Shown: in pieces, positions 50,101 to 57,643 of the stretch
How the letters are laid out: each line of letters starts with the position of its first letter
How positions within the stretch are numbered: the first letter of the stretch is position 1
Source of the DNA: Streptomyces sp. JH34
GTDB taxonomy: Bacteria > Actinomycetota > Actinomycetes > Streptomycetales > Streptomycetaceae
Length of the DNA stretch: 64,000 bases
Assembly: GCF_029428875.1 (NCBI RefSeq)
Contig: NZ_JAJSOO010000001.1
Coordinates: 6,854,501 to 6,918,500, forward strand
Reading direction: 5' to 3'
Made by a program: the position numbers and the translations under genes
Notes under the pieces: generated by a model
What the model was told of the DNA's origin: nothing
Databases searched by the model: none
The model's input: the letters and a program-made list of their open reading frames with translations, nothing else

Positions 50101-50623
50101 GGTCTTCGACGCCTCGCACGTCGACGGAGTCCCGTACCTGATCAACGGGAACTCCGGCAAGGCGCCGGCCGGGCCCGCGGACGAGGGCGGATTCACCGGC
50201 TGGTCCCTGGTCGGCGCCGACCGGGTCCCACCCGGAGAACAGGCCGCGGCGCGCCGTCAGCCCTGGCGGGGCGGCCCCGACTGGGTCTCGGTCCAGACCC
50301 GCGCCCACGTCGACGCGCTGGCGCTCGACGCCCCCTCCCAGCTGGTCAGGGGCCAGAGCGCGGCGGTCGGCGCGCAGGTCACCCAGGGCACACGGACCGT
50401 GCCCGCGGCCTTTCCGCTGAGCACCGACTGGACCGGCTCGCCGAACGTCCACATCGGCGGGTCCGACGGCGCCCGTCCGCGCCACATCGCGACCCTGGAC
50501 CCCGCCACGGGCACACTGACCGCTCTCCGGCCGGGCACCGTCACGCTCGCGGTGACCGTCAACGGGGTCACCCGGCGCGCGGAGGTCCGGATCGCGGCCG
50601 GCGCGGTCGCCCCAGCGGCCTGA
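47132..50623 (+). CDS. Secreted phosphodiester glycosidase (NAGPA) and metallophosphoesterase fusion
   Basis: 1163 residues. Signal peptide 1-35; NAGPA-type phosphodiester glycosidase domain (about 120-420, with AAINADFFDINQ near 147-158 and LNLDGGGSSTLV near 382-393); Ig-like segments; a galactose-binding-like domain (about 640-790); and a calcineurin-like phosphoesterase (about 795-1050). In the last, GDLVDEG (Asp840) and GNHE (Asn873, His874) are intact, but the first motif is DAQ (Asp804) instead of DxH and the last is GSHAG instead of GHxH. A final Ig-like domain follows. It may act on teichoic-acid or exopolysaccharide phosphodiesters at the surface (inference). GTG at 47132 has AGGAGG. 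Confidence 0.87.
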   Translation: MALGTHHGIRRSLVLLATAAATVAGAVAPAAADPTPDPHPHTAAEILRPVAPPPASGPAGEARSVVDGDGIETARATRPVAPGVRLSSYDRLESDKWLRVDTLSVDLDGSGVRADYMSSGKVADRRTVSELAAAHDPGKGRRTVAAINADFFDINQTGAPQGPGIKDGLTVHSPAPGVNRAVGIGPQNAGRVLELYFEGTLTLPSGAHPLAAYNAANVPAQGVGAYTPAWGGADRALTVDDARPVAEAAVRDGKVVSVSDGTGSGPVPDDTVVLVGREAGAGLLAALEPGDPVGIAYRARTDGGDVPRTAVGGRELLVVDGEAQNHDGEGNNTTAPRTAVGFSEDGRTMQVVTVDGRQTDSGGVTLTELGGMMRRAGSYSALNLDGGGSSTLVAREPGSDTLRVENSPSDGSERTVPNGLALTAPDGSGRLEGYWVGTRTPAGAAPGDDPVAGGHPERVFPGLTRRLTAAGYDETYGPAAGAPRWRAVSPAVGGVDARGTFTARRGGTTEVRAERAGAHGGTRLTVLDGLARIRPTTTRVGLADEKATGGFGIVGFDAHGASAPVEPADVTLDYDRTLFAVAEDGRGSFTVTSLTGSGAGRITATVAGISTTLAVSVGLTEQTVADFDDAGSWKFSQARADGSLAATPDGHSGTGLRLTYDFTRSTATRAAYAAPPRPVVVPGRPQTYTLWIKGDGNGAWPTLHLKDAAGSDQLLRGPYITWTGWRQVTFAVPPGAAAPLSVYRFYLAETAAARQYTGEIVVDDLAAQVPPTVELPEQADTADPLIDTASVTEGRDWRFAVMSDAQFVARDPDSPIVRQARRTLREIKAARPDFLVVNGDLVDEGSPADLAFARQVLEEELGDSLPWYYVPGNHEVMGGRIDDFVAEFGPAHRTFDHEGTRVITLDTSGLSLRGGGFAQIQELRAQLDTAAKDRSVGSVMLIEHVPPRDPTAQQGSRLSDRKEAALVEQWLAGFRRTTGKGAAFIGSHAGVFDASHVDGVPYLINGNSGKAPAGPADEGGFTGWSLVGADRVPPGEQAAARRQPWRGGPDWVSVQTRAHVDALALDAPSQLVRGQSAAVGAQVTQGTRTVPAAFPLSTDWTGSPNVHIGGSDGARPRHIATLDPATGTLTALRPGTVTLAVTVNGVTRRAEVRIAAGAVAPAA

Positions 50624-50646
50624 CACACCGCCGTCGGACATGCGGG

Positions 50647-50681
50647 CGCGCGGCTCCCGGAGCGAGTCCGGGAGCCGCGCG
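50647..50681. terminator. Bidirectional terminator between the fusion gene and dhaM
   Basis: Perfect 14-base inverted repeat (50647-50660 with 50668-50681, 7-base loop) between convergent genes. Confidence 0.85.
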
Positions 50682-50697
50682 GTGTCCTCGCGGTACC

Positions 50698-51108
50698 TCA
50701 GGTCTTCCGGTAGGCGTACGCCTCCGTGGCCGCGGCCTCCACGGCGTCCAGGTCGCCGCCCGCCGACGCCGTCACCAGCGCGGCGATCGCGCCCTCCACG
50801 AACGGGGCGTCCACCAGCCGCGCGCCGTCGGGCAACTCGTCGCCCTCCGCCAGCATGGACTTCACCGTGAGCACCGCGCTCCCGAGATCGACGAGCAGAG
50901 CCACCCCGGCACCCCTGTCGACCTTGCTCGCCGCTTCGGAGACCAGCTCCGAACTCGTCCCCAGGCCGCCGGCCGAGGTGCCGCCCGCCGCCGCCATCGG
51001 AGCCGTCGCGCCTCCGGCCGCCAGTCCCCTGGCCAGCTCGACGACGGCCTCCGCCACCGGTCCGCTGTGGGAGACCAGCACGATCCCGACCTGCTTCTCC
51101 TCGCTCAC
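50698..51108 (-). CDS. dhaM: Dihydroxyacetone kinase phosphotransfer subunit DhaM
   Basis: 136 residues, only the EIIA-Man-like domain; the HPr and EI-like extensions of E. coli DhaM are absent. His14 in LVSHSGPVAE is the expected phosphorylated residue. It passes phosphate from PTS proteins (EI and HPr, not in this window) to ADP bound on DhaL. GTG start overlaps the dhaL stop by 4 bases. Confidence 0.93.
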   Translation of the reverse strand: MSEEKQVGIVLVSHSGPVAEAVVELARGLAAGGATAPMAAAGGTSAGGLGTSSELVSEAASKVDRGAGVALLVDLGSAVLTVKSMLAEGDELPDGARLVDAPFVEGAIAALVTASAGGDLDAVEAAATEAYAYRKT

Positions 51109-51722
51109 CGGCCGCTCCCGTCGCTCGACCCGGCGGCCTCGACGAGCGCCCCGACCAACAGCGCCGACGAGGCGGCCCCGGGATCCTGATGCCCGATGCT
51201 CCGCTCGCCGAGGTAACTCGCCCTGCCCTTGCGCGCCCGCAGCGGCACGGTCGCCAGCGCGCCCGCCAGCGCCGCGTCCCGGGCCGCCTCGAACGAGGTG
51301 CCCAGCGCCTCGACGGCGGGGAACAGCGCGTCGAGCATCGTCTTGTCCCCCGCCTGCGCCCCACCGAGCTGCGCCACCGCGGCGACACCGGCCCCGAGGG
51401 CGTCGGCCAGCTGTTCCGGGGTCACCTCCGTCGCATCGCCCAGTGCCTTTCCGGTGCGGCGCAGCAGAGTCCCGTACAACGGCCCGGACGCTCCTCCGAC
51501 CGTCGAGATCAGATGGCGGCCGGCCAGCGTCAGCACCGTCCCCGGCGTCTCCGGGGCCTCCTTCTCGAGAACGTCGCGCACGGCGGCGAAGCCGCGCCGC
51601 ATGTTGCTCCCGTGGTCGGCGTCCCCGATCGCGGCGTCGAGCTCGGTCAGCCGGTCCGCCTCACGGTCGACGACGGCCGCGGTGGCGGCCATCCAGCGCC
51701 GGAAGAAATCGGTGTCGAGCAC
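51105..51722 (-). CDS. dhaL: Dihydroxyacetone kinase ADP-binding subunit DhaL
   Basis: 205 residues, all-helical nucleotide-binding subunit. LTELDAAIGDADHGSNMRRG supplies the Asp residues that hold Mg-ADP; TVGGASGPLYGTLL and GDKTMLDALFPA are also conserved. GTG at 51722 follows AGGAG; an in-frame start at 51761 lies inside the dhaK end and is not needed. Works with DhaK and DhaM. Confidence 0.93.
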   Translation of the reverse strand: MLDTDFFRRWMAATAAVVDREADRLTELDAAIGDADHGSNMRRGFAAVRDVLEKEAPETPGTVLTLAGRHLISTVGGASGPLYGTLLRRTGKALGDATEVTPEQLADALGAGVAAVAQLGGAQAGDKTMLDALFPAVEALGTSFEAARDAALAGALATVPLRARKGRASYLGERSIGHQDPGAASSALLVGALVEAAGSSDGSGR

Positions 51723-51757
51723 AAGATCTCCTGTTCCTCGTACGGTGGAAAGTCCGT

Positions 51758-52744
51758 TCACCGGCCCCAGCGCAACGCGGGCGTCTGTACCGGCGCGTCC
51801 CAGAGCCGGACCATCTCCTCGTCCACCTGGCAGACAGTCACCGAGCAGCCTGCCATGTCGAGTGACGTCACATAGTTGCCCACCAGCGTACGAGCCACCG
51901 TCACGCCCCGCTCCGACAGCACCCGCTGCACCTCGGCATTGAACCCGTACAGCTCCAGCAGAGGCGTCGCCCCCATGCCGTTGACCAGAACCAGCACGGG
52001 ACCGTCGGGGCGCAGTTCCTCCAGCACCGCGTGGACCGAGACGTCGGCGATCTCCCCGGACGTCATCATCGGGCGCCGCTCCCGGCCAGGCTCACCGTGG
52101 ATGCCGATGCCCAACTCGAGCTCGCCCGACGGCAGGTCGAACGTGGGGCTCCCCTTGGCCGGGGTGGTGACGGAGCTGAGGGCCACCCCGAAGCTCCGCG
52201 CGGACTCGTTCACACGCCGGGCCATGGCCTCCACCCGCTCCAGAGGCGCACCCTCGTCGGCGAGCGCGCCGGCGATCTTCTCGACGAACAGGGTCGCCCC
52301 GGTCCCGCGCCGGCCGGCCGTGAACGTGCTGTCCGACACCGCGACGTCGTCGTCGACCAGGACCCGGGCGACCTGGACACCCTCGTCCTCGGCGAGCTCG
52401 GCGGCCATGTCGAAGTTCAGTACGTCGCCGGTGTAGTTCTTGACGACGAACAGCACGCCCGCGCCGCTGTCGACGGCGGCGGCCGCCCGCACCATCTGAT
52501 CGGGCACCGGCGAGGTGAAGACCTCCCCGGGGCACGCCGCGGACAGCATCCCGGGCCCGACGAACCCCGCGTGCAGCGGTTCGTGCCCCGAGCCGCCCCC
52601 GGACACCAGGCCCACCTTCCCGGCGACCGGGGCGTCACGCCGGACGACGACCCGGTTGTCGACGTCGACGACGAGGTCGGGGTGGGCGGCGGCCATTCCG
52701 CGGAGTCCGTCCGCGACGACGGTCTCCGGCACGTTGATGAGCAT
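51758..52744 (-). CDS. dhaK: Dihydroxyacetone kinase substrate-binding subunit DhaK
   Basis: Binds dihydroxyacetone covalently through a histidine and phosphorylates it to DHAP. 328 residues. His216 in GIGIHGEPG is the expected hemiaminal-forming residue, and GGGSGHEPLHAGFVG with His54 lines the active site. ATG at 52744 is given, but a TTG two codons upstream (52750) stands 5 bases from AGGAGG and gives the MRMLINVPE-type opening, so it may be the real start. First gene of dhaKLM; entry point for glycerol-derived or free dihydroxyacetone. Confidence 0.94.
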   Translation of the reverse strand: MLINVPETVVADGLRGMAAAHPDLVVDVDNRVVVRRDAPVAGKVGLVSGGGSGHEPLHAGFVGPGMLSAACPGEVFTSPVPDQMVRAAAAVDSGAGVLFVVKNYTGDVLNFDMAAELAEDEGVQVARVLVDDDVAVSDSTFTAGRRGTGATLFVEKIAGALADEGAPLERVEAMARRVNESARSFGVALSSVTTPAKGSPTFDLPSGELELGIGIHGEPGRERRPMMTSGEIADVSVHAVLEELRPDGPVLVLVNGMGATPLLELYGFNAEVQRVLSERGVTVARTLVGNYVTSLDMAGCSVTVCQVDEEMVRLWDAPVQTPALRWGR

Positions 52745-52938
52745 GCGCAAGGGTTCCTCCTGGGGGAGCGGCGGCCGGCCGGTGGTACTGACCGCCCGTC
52801 GTGGTGAGTCGGGTCCCGCGTACGGCACCCAGTATCGAAGAGACAGGTGTGATCCGGAAGCGACGCGTCGGAGAGACGGGTGCCGGAAATTACGAGTCCG
52901 GGGCGGACCGGTGGAGCCGCCGGACGGGCCCGGGGCCC

Positions 52939-52969
52939 GGGGCGGGCCGACGGGGGAGCGGCCCGCCCC
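52939..52969 (-). terminator. Terminator of the GH26 gene
   Basis: Perfect 10-base inverted repeat (52939-52948 with 52960-52969, 11-base loop), 57 bases past the GH26 stop codon on the minus strand. The remaining gap to dhaK (52745-52938) should hold the dha promoter, which I could not pin down. Confidence 0.65.
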
Positions 52970-53025
52970 TCCGCTCCCCACCGACGCGGCGGTGGCCGCG
53001 GATCCGGTCCGCCGGGGCGTGGCCC

Positions 53026-54222
53026 TCAGCCGCGCGGACAGAACTCGCGGTCGGTCAGCCACTGGCCGAACCACTCGCTCAGCGGAACGGTCACGCACCA
53101 TCCGGGGTCGTTCGTGCCCGGCGTGGGCTCCGCCGGGGAGGGTTCGTCGGGTACGGGCGCCGTCGGCGTCCCGCTCGGGTCGGCAGCGGGAGCCGAGGGC
53201 TCGGTGGCGTCCGGCAGCCCGCTCAGCGTCTCGCGGAACACCTTCGAGGACTCGGGGTTCTCGGCGCACTGCCACACCCCGTGCGGGCAGTAGTCGGTGA
53301 TGGTCTGGTAGACCGGCTCGTGCAGGTCCATCCACTCCAGCATGCGGCGCATGTACTCGGGGTTGTCGCCGTTGCGGAACAGCCCCCACTCGGGGAAGGA
53401 GATCGGCTTGCCGTGCTCGGCGGCGAAGTCGACCTGCTTCCGCAGACCGTACGGTTCGTTCACCTGCTCGTCGAAGGTCCGCGCCGGAGGCTGGTCGTAG
53501 GAGTCCATGCCGATGATGTCCACGACGTCGTCGCCCGGGTAGCACTCGGTCCAGGGCACGGCGTCCCGTCCACGGCTCGGTGCGAAGTCGAAGCGGAACT
53601 TCTGGCCGGACACGGACCGCATCGCGGTGACGACGCGGTTCCAGTACGCCTTCCACGCGACCGGGTCGGGCCCGCAACGGTGCGTGTACGTCGTGCCGTT
53701 CATCTCCCACCCGAGGACGATCACCGTGTCCGGGACGCCCAGCTGGACCAGGCGTTCCGCCAGCCGGCGGAAGTGCTCGTCGAACTGCCCCTGGGCACCG
53801 GCCCGCAGCAGGCCCCGCACCTCCTCGTCGGAGACACGCTTCTCGTTCCGTTCCAGCATCGGCGTGTTGAGGACCAGCATCCGGTCCTCGGCGGCCTTCC
53901 GCCAGGCCGCCCAGGAGGTGAGGAAGCCGGGACGGCCCTCGATGTTCTCCCACAGGTCGCCCGGCAGATAGGTGTGCCCGACCCGCAGCTCCGTACCGCC
54001 GAGCCAGCGCGACAGCTCCCCCATCCTCCGCACGCCCTGCGGCCCGTAGTCCAGATAGGCGCCGATGGCGGTCGACCCGCCGGGCTCCGGCGCTCCCCGG
54101 GCGGCACCCTTGCCGGCCTGGGTGGCCGTGGCGTCGTGGTCGGCGAGAAGCGCACCGCCGACGAGGAGGCAGAGCGCGGTCGCCCCGATGCCGAACGTGG
54201 TGAGACGACGCTGTACGGGCAC
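53026..54222 (-). CDS. Secreted GH26-family glycoside hydrolase
   Basis: 398 residues. A signal peptide or N-terminal membrane anchor (6-27) is followed by a TIM-barrel GH26 domain (about 50-330). Glu173 in VLGWEMNG is the expected acid/base and Glu278 in ISFPEWGLF the expected nucleophile. A Pro/Ala/Thr-rich linker (about 335-375) leads to a short Cys-containing tail. GH26 enzymes are mostly beta-mannanases or related endo-glucanases; actinomycete members near polysaccharide genes may trim the cell's own polymer. GTG start with CAGGAGG. A minus-strand TTGACA lies at 54308-54303, but its -10 is unclear. Confidence 0.85.
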   Translation of the reverse strand: MPVQRRLTTFGIGATALCLLVGGALLADHDATATQAGKGAARGAPEPGGSTAIGAYLDYGPQGVRRMGELSRWLGGTELRVGHTYLPGDLWENIEGRPGFLTSWAAWRKAAEDRMLVLNTPMLERNEKRVSDEEVRGLLRAGAQGQFDEHFRRLAERLVQLGVPDTVIVLGWEMNGTTYTHRCGPDPVAWKAYWNRVVTAMRSVSGQKFRFDFAPSRGRDAVPWTECYPGDDVVDIIGMDSYDQPPARTFDEQVNEPYGLRKQVDFAAEHGKPISFPEWGLFRNGDNPEYMRRMLEWMDLHEPVYQTITDYCPHGVWQCAENPESSKVFRETLSGLPDATEPSAPAADPSGTPTAPVPDEPSPAEPTPGTNDPGWCVTVPLSEWFGQWLTDREFCPRG

Positions 54223-54333
54223 GGATCCTCCTGGGACTGCGGCCTGACTCCGACCCTGCCGACCCTAGGGAGAAAGATTCAACAATGGGCTGCTGTATCG
54301 CCTGTCAATAGACCATTCGCGACACACGCGGCC

Positions 54334-55623
54334 TCATCGCGGGCCGTTCGGGTGACTCGTACGGAAGGTGAAAGGAAGAGACCCGACACGGTTGTCGAAA
54401 TTCGAGTCCACCAGGCCCGGTTCACCCGAAGCCCGGACATCTCCCAGCCGACCGAGCATTTCGCGGAAGAGGGCTTTCATCTCCAGTTTCGCCAGATGTG
54501 CCCCCAGACAGTGATGGGGGCCGCCTCCGCCGTATCCGAGGTGCGGATTGGGTGACCGGGTGATGTCGAAGGCGTCGGGATCCTCGAACACGGACGCGTC
54601 CCGGTTCGCGGACGCGTAGAGGAGTACGACCTTTTCCCCGGGTGCGAAGGTGTGACCGCCCAGCGCGCATTCGGCTGCCACCGTCCTGCGGAACTGGATG
54701 ATGGGCGTCGAGTGCCGGACGATCTCCTCGACCGCGCCGTCGGCGTAGCGCTCGAAGTCGGACTCCAGGAGGGCGCGCTGGTCCGGATGCGCGCTCAACA
54801 GGACCATCCCGTGGGCGATCGCGTTCCGGGTGGTCTCCACACCGGCGACGAGGAGCAGCGAGAAGAAGGCGCCGAGCTGACGTGAGGACAGGGCCTGCCC
54901 GCCGACGTCCGCCCGGACGAGCGCCGAGATCACGTCGTCGGCCGGGGCCCGGCGCCGCTCACGGGCGATGCCCGCCATCTCCAGCTGCATACGGGCCAGG
55001 GAGCGCAGGCCCCGTCCCGGGACCCGCAGCCGGGCGCGACCACGCCGCTGCACTCCTACGTACTCCGACGCGTGGTCGATGCGCGCGGCGATCGCGGCCC
55101 GATGGCGTGCGGGAATCCCCATCAGGTCGCAGATGACCTCGAACGGCATGCGCGAGGGAGCCGAGCGCATGAAGTCGCCCGGGCCCTCGGCGACCACTTC
55201 GTCCACCAGCCGCCGGGCGACGGCCTCGATGTTCTCCTCGGCGGCGGCCAACAGCCTGGGCGTGAAGGCGCGGGAAATGGTCCTGCGCAGTCCCGCGTGC
55301 TCGGCGCCGTCCATGTTCACCATGGAGTTGCCGAACACCGCCTTGGCCCAGGGCGCCGGTTCCGGGAGGGTGACACCCGGAGCGCTGGCGAAGACCTGCG
55401 GCTGACGGCTGGCGGCCCGCACGTCCGCGTGCTTCACCAGCACGCGGAACGGCGTGCGCGAGCCGGTACGAGGCGTGAAGCGGACCGGTTCGCCGAGCTC
55501 CCTCAGCCGGGCGAAGGCCGACAGCCGCTCCGTCCGGGGCAGCCGCCAGAACGCCGGATCGGCCAGATCGGCGCCCGCTGCGCCTCGCGCGCGGTCGGTG
55601 GGCACCTGTGTCGGCGCGTTCAT
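54334..55623 (-). CDS. Cytochrome P450
   Basis: 429 residues, soluble haem monooxygenase. I-helix AGVETTRN (oxygen activation), K-helix ExxR in EEIVRH (degenerate: E-I-V-R), and the haem loop HLGYGGGGPHHCLGAHLAKLE region with Cys372 as thiolate ligand (FGxGxHxC varied to YGGGGPHHC). NMDGAEHAGLRRTISRAFTPR-type C-helix segment is near residue 105. ATG at 55623 has GGAGG. No ferredoxin gene beside it. Substrate unknown; divergent from the tyrosinase genes. Confidence 0.92.
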   Translation of the reverse strand: MNAPTQVPTDRARGAAGADLADPAFWRLPRTERLSAFARLRELGEPVRFTPRTGSRTPFRVLVKHADVRAASRQPQVFASAPGVTLPEPAPWAKAVFGNSMVNMDGAEHAGLRRTISRAFTPRLLAAAEENIEAVARRLVDEVVAEGPGDFMRSAPSRMPFEVICDLMGIPARHRAAIAARIDHASEYVGVQRRGRARLRVPGRGLRSLARMQLEMAGIARERRRAPADDVISALVRADVGGQALSSRQLGAFFSLLLVAGVETTRNAIAHGMVLLSAHPDQRALLESDFERYADGAVEEIVRHSTPIIQFRRTVAAECALGGHTFAPGEKVVLLYASANRDASVFEDPDAFDITRSPNPHLGYGGGGPHHCLGAHLAKLEMKALFREMLGRLGDVRASGEPGLVDSNFDNRVGSLPFTFRTSHPNGPR

Positions 55624-55817
55624 GCACAACCTCCGGGAGTTCGGACGGCCATGGTTGCCCGGCGGGCGGCACCCGGCGGCCGACACGGCCGGACGGGCGC
55701 GAGAAGTTCCCACGGTCGCGCGATGTCCGGCGCATGAGAGAACCGTTCGCGCCCCGTCTCGTTGCCCACTGGAGCGAGACATCTCGCAGGAGCGGACGAG
55801 AGGGAGGTACACCCGTC

Positions 55818-56282
55818 ATGAATCCGACCAGCGGGACCGACGAGGAGCCGGCCGACGCCCCGCGGCCGGCCCGCCGCGCGGTGCTCCGCACCGTCTTCAC
55901 CGCGGCCGCGCTCGCCGGCACCGGCGGTGCGCTCGCCCCGGTCCTCCTCCAGGGACAGGAGCCGGCAGGCCCGGGCCAGGGACGTGACGCCGTAGGGCCC
56001 GAGCGGTTCTCCGAGCTGTACAAGGGCCGCGAGATCCGGGGCACGGCGACCGCCGTCGTCCCGGCCGGGGCGCAGCCGCACGCCGGTGCCGCCTTCGCCG
56101 CCCCCGCCGTCGATGTCAGCGTCGACGGGAGGACGCTGCACGTGATGCGGCGCGCCGACGGGAGCTACCTCAGCACCGTCAACCACTACGAGTCGTTCCC
56201 GACACTCCTCGAGACGGCCCGCGCGGCGGTCGACGCACTCGGCACCGCCCAGTTGTCAGCCGTCTCCCCGCACACCATCTGA
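55818..56282 (+). CDS. melC1: Tyrosinase copper chaperone MelC1
   Basis: 154 residues. Helper that loads copper into tyrosinase and carries it out of the cell. A twin-arginine-type signal (ARRAVLRTVFTAAALAGTGG, about 19-38) is followed by the MelC1 domain: FSELYKGREIRGTA, VDVSVDGRTLHVMRRADGSY and LSTVNHYESFPT, the last with the His/Tyr pair that faces the copper site. GGGAGG ribosome site. First gene of the mel operon, divergent from the P450. Confidence 0.94.
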   Translation: MNPTSGTDEEPADAPRPARRAVLRTVFTAAALAGTGGALAPVLLQGQEPAGPGQGRDAVGPERFSELYKGREIRGTATAVVPAGAQPHAGAAFAAPAVDVSVDGRTLHVMRRADGSYLSTVNHYESFPTLLETARAAVDALGTAQLSAVSPHTI

Positions 56283-56302
56283 GACCTTAAGGACGAGCAC
56301 GG

Positions 56303-57163
56303 GTGCACAGCCGCAAGAATCAGCGCGACCTCACGCGCACCGAGAAGAAACGCCTGGTCGACGCGATCCTGGAGCTCAAACGATCCGGCCGCTACGACGA
56401 CTTCGTCACCCTGCACCGGCAGCACTACGTCACCGACGGCGAGAGCAGGCCCCGCCCCGCCCACATGACCCCGTCCTTCTTCCCCTGGCACCGTCAGTAC
56501 CTCCTGGAGTTCGAGAAGGCGCTGCGCTCCGTCGATCCCCGGGTGTCGATCCCTTACTGGGACTGGACCCGGGACAACACGGCGAGCGCGTCGCTCTGGG
56601 CGGAGGACTTCCTGGGCGGCAACGGCAGGCCCGGCGACCGGCAGGTCATGACCGGGCCGTTCGCCCACCGGCGGGGAAACTGGCGCATCCGCGCCGAGGT
56701 CACCGACGACCACTTCCTGCGACGTGACTTCGGCCGGCCCTCCTCGCCCGTCACCTTGCCCGGCGCCGCGGAGGTGGCCCGCGCGCTGGACGACCCGGTG
56801 TACGACACCGCGCCCTGGAACAGTGTCAGCACCACCGGCTTCCGCAACAGGATCGAGGGCTGGGGCATCAGAGGCGGCCGCGGTGTGGCCAACCACAACA
56901 AGGTGCACCGCTGGATCGGAGGGTCGATGGCGGGTGCGGCGTCCCCCGACGACCCGGTCTTCTGGCTGCACCACGCCTTCATCGACCTGCTCTGGACCCG
57001 CTGGCAGAAGGCGCACCCCCGCTCCCGCTACCTGCCGTCCCGCGCCCTCCCCGCCGACGACCCGCAGCAGGACCGGATCTTCCCGCTCGACCGGCCGATG
57101 CCGCCGTGGGACGTGGCGCCCGCACAGCTCATGGACCACACCCGCCTCTACCGGTACGGCTGA
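56303..57163 (+). CDS. melC2: Tyrosinase MelC2
   Basis: Type-3 copper monophenol oxidase that makes melanin; 286 residues, slightly longer than the usual 273. Copper A histidines: THE-type segment FVTLHRQHYV and FFPWHRQYLLEFE; copper B: NHNKVHRW and FWLHHAFIDLLW. No signal peptide: it is exported bound to MelC1. GTG start, 20 bases after melC1, with AAGGA upstream. Confidence 0.95.
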   Translation: MHSRKNQRDLTRTEKKRLVDAILELKRSGRYDDFVTLHRQHYVTDGESRPRPAHMTPSFFPWHRQYLLEFEKALRSVDPRVSIPYWDWTRDNTASASLWAEDFLGGNGRPGDRQVMTGPFAHRRGNWRIRAEVTDDHFLRRDFGRPSSPVTLPGAAEVARALDDPVYDTAPWNSVSTTGFRNRIEGWGIRGGRGVANHNKVHRWIGGSMAGAASPDDPVFWLHHAFIDLLWTRWQKAHPRSRYLPSRALPADDPQQDRIFPLDRPMPPWDVAPAQLMDHTRLYRYG

Positions 57164-57191
57164 ACGGCGCGGGCCGCCACCCGGAACGGAA

Positions 57192-57235
57192 CCGGGCCTC
57201 CTTCCCCCGCCCGGAGGCGGAGGGAGGAGGCCCGG
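57192..57235. terminator. Bidirectional terminator between melC2 and the chaplin gene
   Basis: Twenty-base inverted repeat with two mismatches (57192-57211 with 57216-57235, 4-base loop), the longest stem in the window after the 11771 palindrome. Confidence 0.85.
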
Positions 57236-57250
57236 CGGTGCCTCGGGAGA

Positions 57251-57532
57251 TCAGTGGCCGTAGCCGTACTCGCCCTCGTCCTCGTGGCTGTCCGAGACGT
57301 TCGCGCAGGCGTTGCCGAAGGCCGGGTTCAGCAGGGCGATCACGTTCACCGTGTTGCCGCACACGTTGACCGGGATGTGCACGGGCACCTGGACGGCGTT
57401 GCCCGAAAGGACACCGGGGGAGTGGGCCGCGACGGCCTCCGCCCCGGAGTCGGCGGTAGCCATGCCGGCACCGCCGGCGATCAGGGCACCGGTACCTGCC
57501 ATGACGGCGGCCACCTTCGAGATACGCGACAT
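57251..57532 (-). CDS. Short chaplin with acidic C-terminal tail
   Basis: 93 residues. Signal peptide (1-27, ending ATADS) and one chaplin domain: GVLSGNAVQVPVHIPVNVCG, then NTVNVIALLNPAFGNACAN with the two Cys of the disulfide. Chaplins assemble into amyloid rodlets that make aerial hyphae and spores water-repellent. Unlike typical short chaplins, which end just after the domain, this one has a tail rich in Asp, Glu, Tyr and His (DSHEDEGEYGYGH). No sortase motif. AAGGAGAA ribosome site. A sigma-BldN-like promoter lies upstream. Confidence 0.95.
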   Translation of the reverse strand: MSRISKVAAVMAGTGALIAGGAGMATADSGAEAVAAHSPGVLSGNAVQVPVHIPVNVCGNTVNVIALLNPAFGNACANVSDSHEDEGEYGYGH

Positions 57533-57588
57533 CAGTTCTCCTTGAGAGGATCGAAACCGGCCACCTGGAGTGCGGCCGGCATGCTCTG

Positions 57589-57616
57589 ACAACGCGGAAG
57601 CCGACAGACGGTAACG
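57589..57616 (-). promoter_or_regulatory. Candidate sigma-BldN promoter of the chaplin gene
   Basis: On the minus strand CGTTAC (57616-57611), a 16-base spacer and CGTTGT (57594-57589) match the known BldN consensus CGTAAC-N16-CGTTGA at 10 of 12 positions, including exact spacing. The -35 lies inside an inverted repeat CCGACAG/CTGTCGG (57601-57625) that may bind another regulator or end the upstream operon. Confidence 0.65.
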
Positions 57617-57643
57617 GACTGTCGGAAAACTCATCATCTCAGC

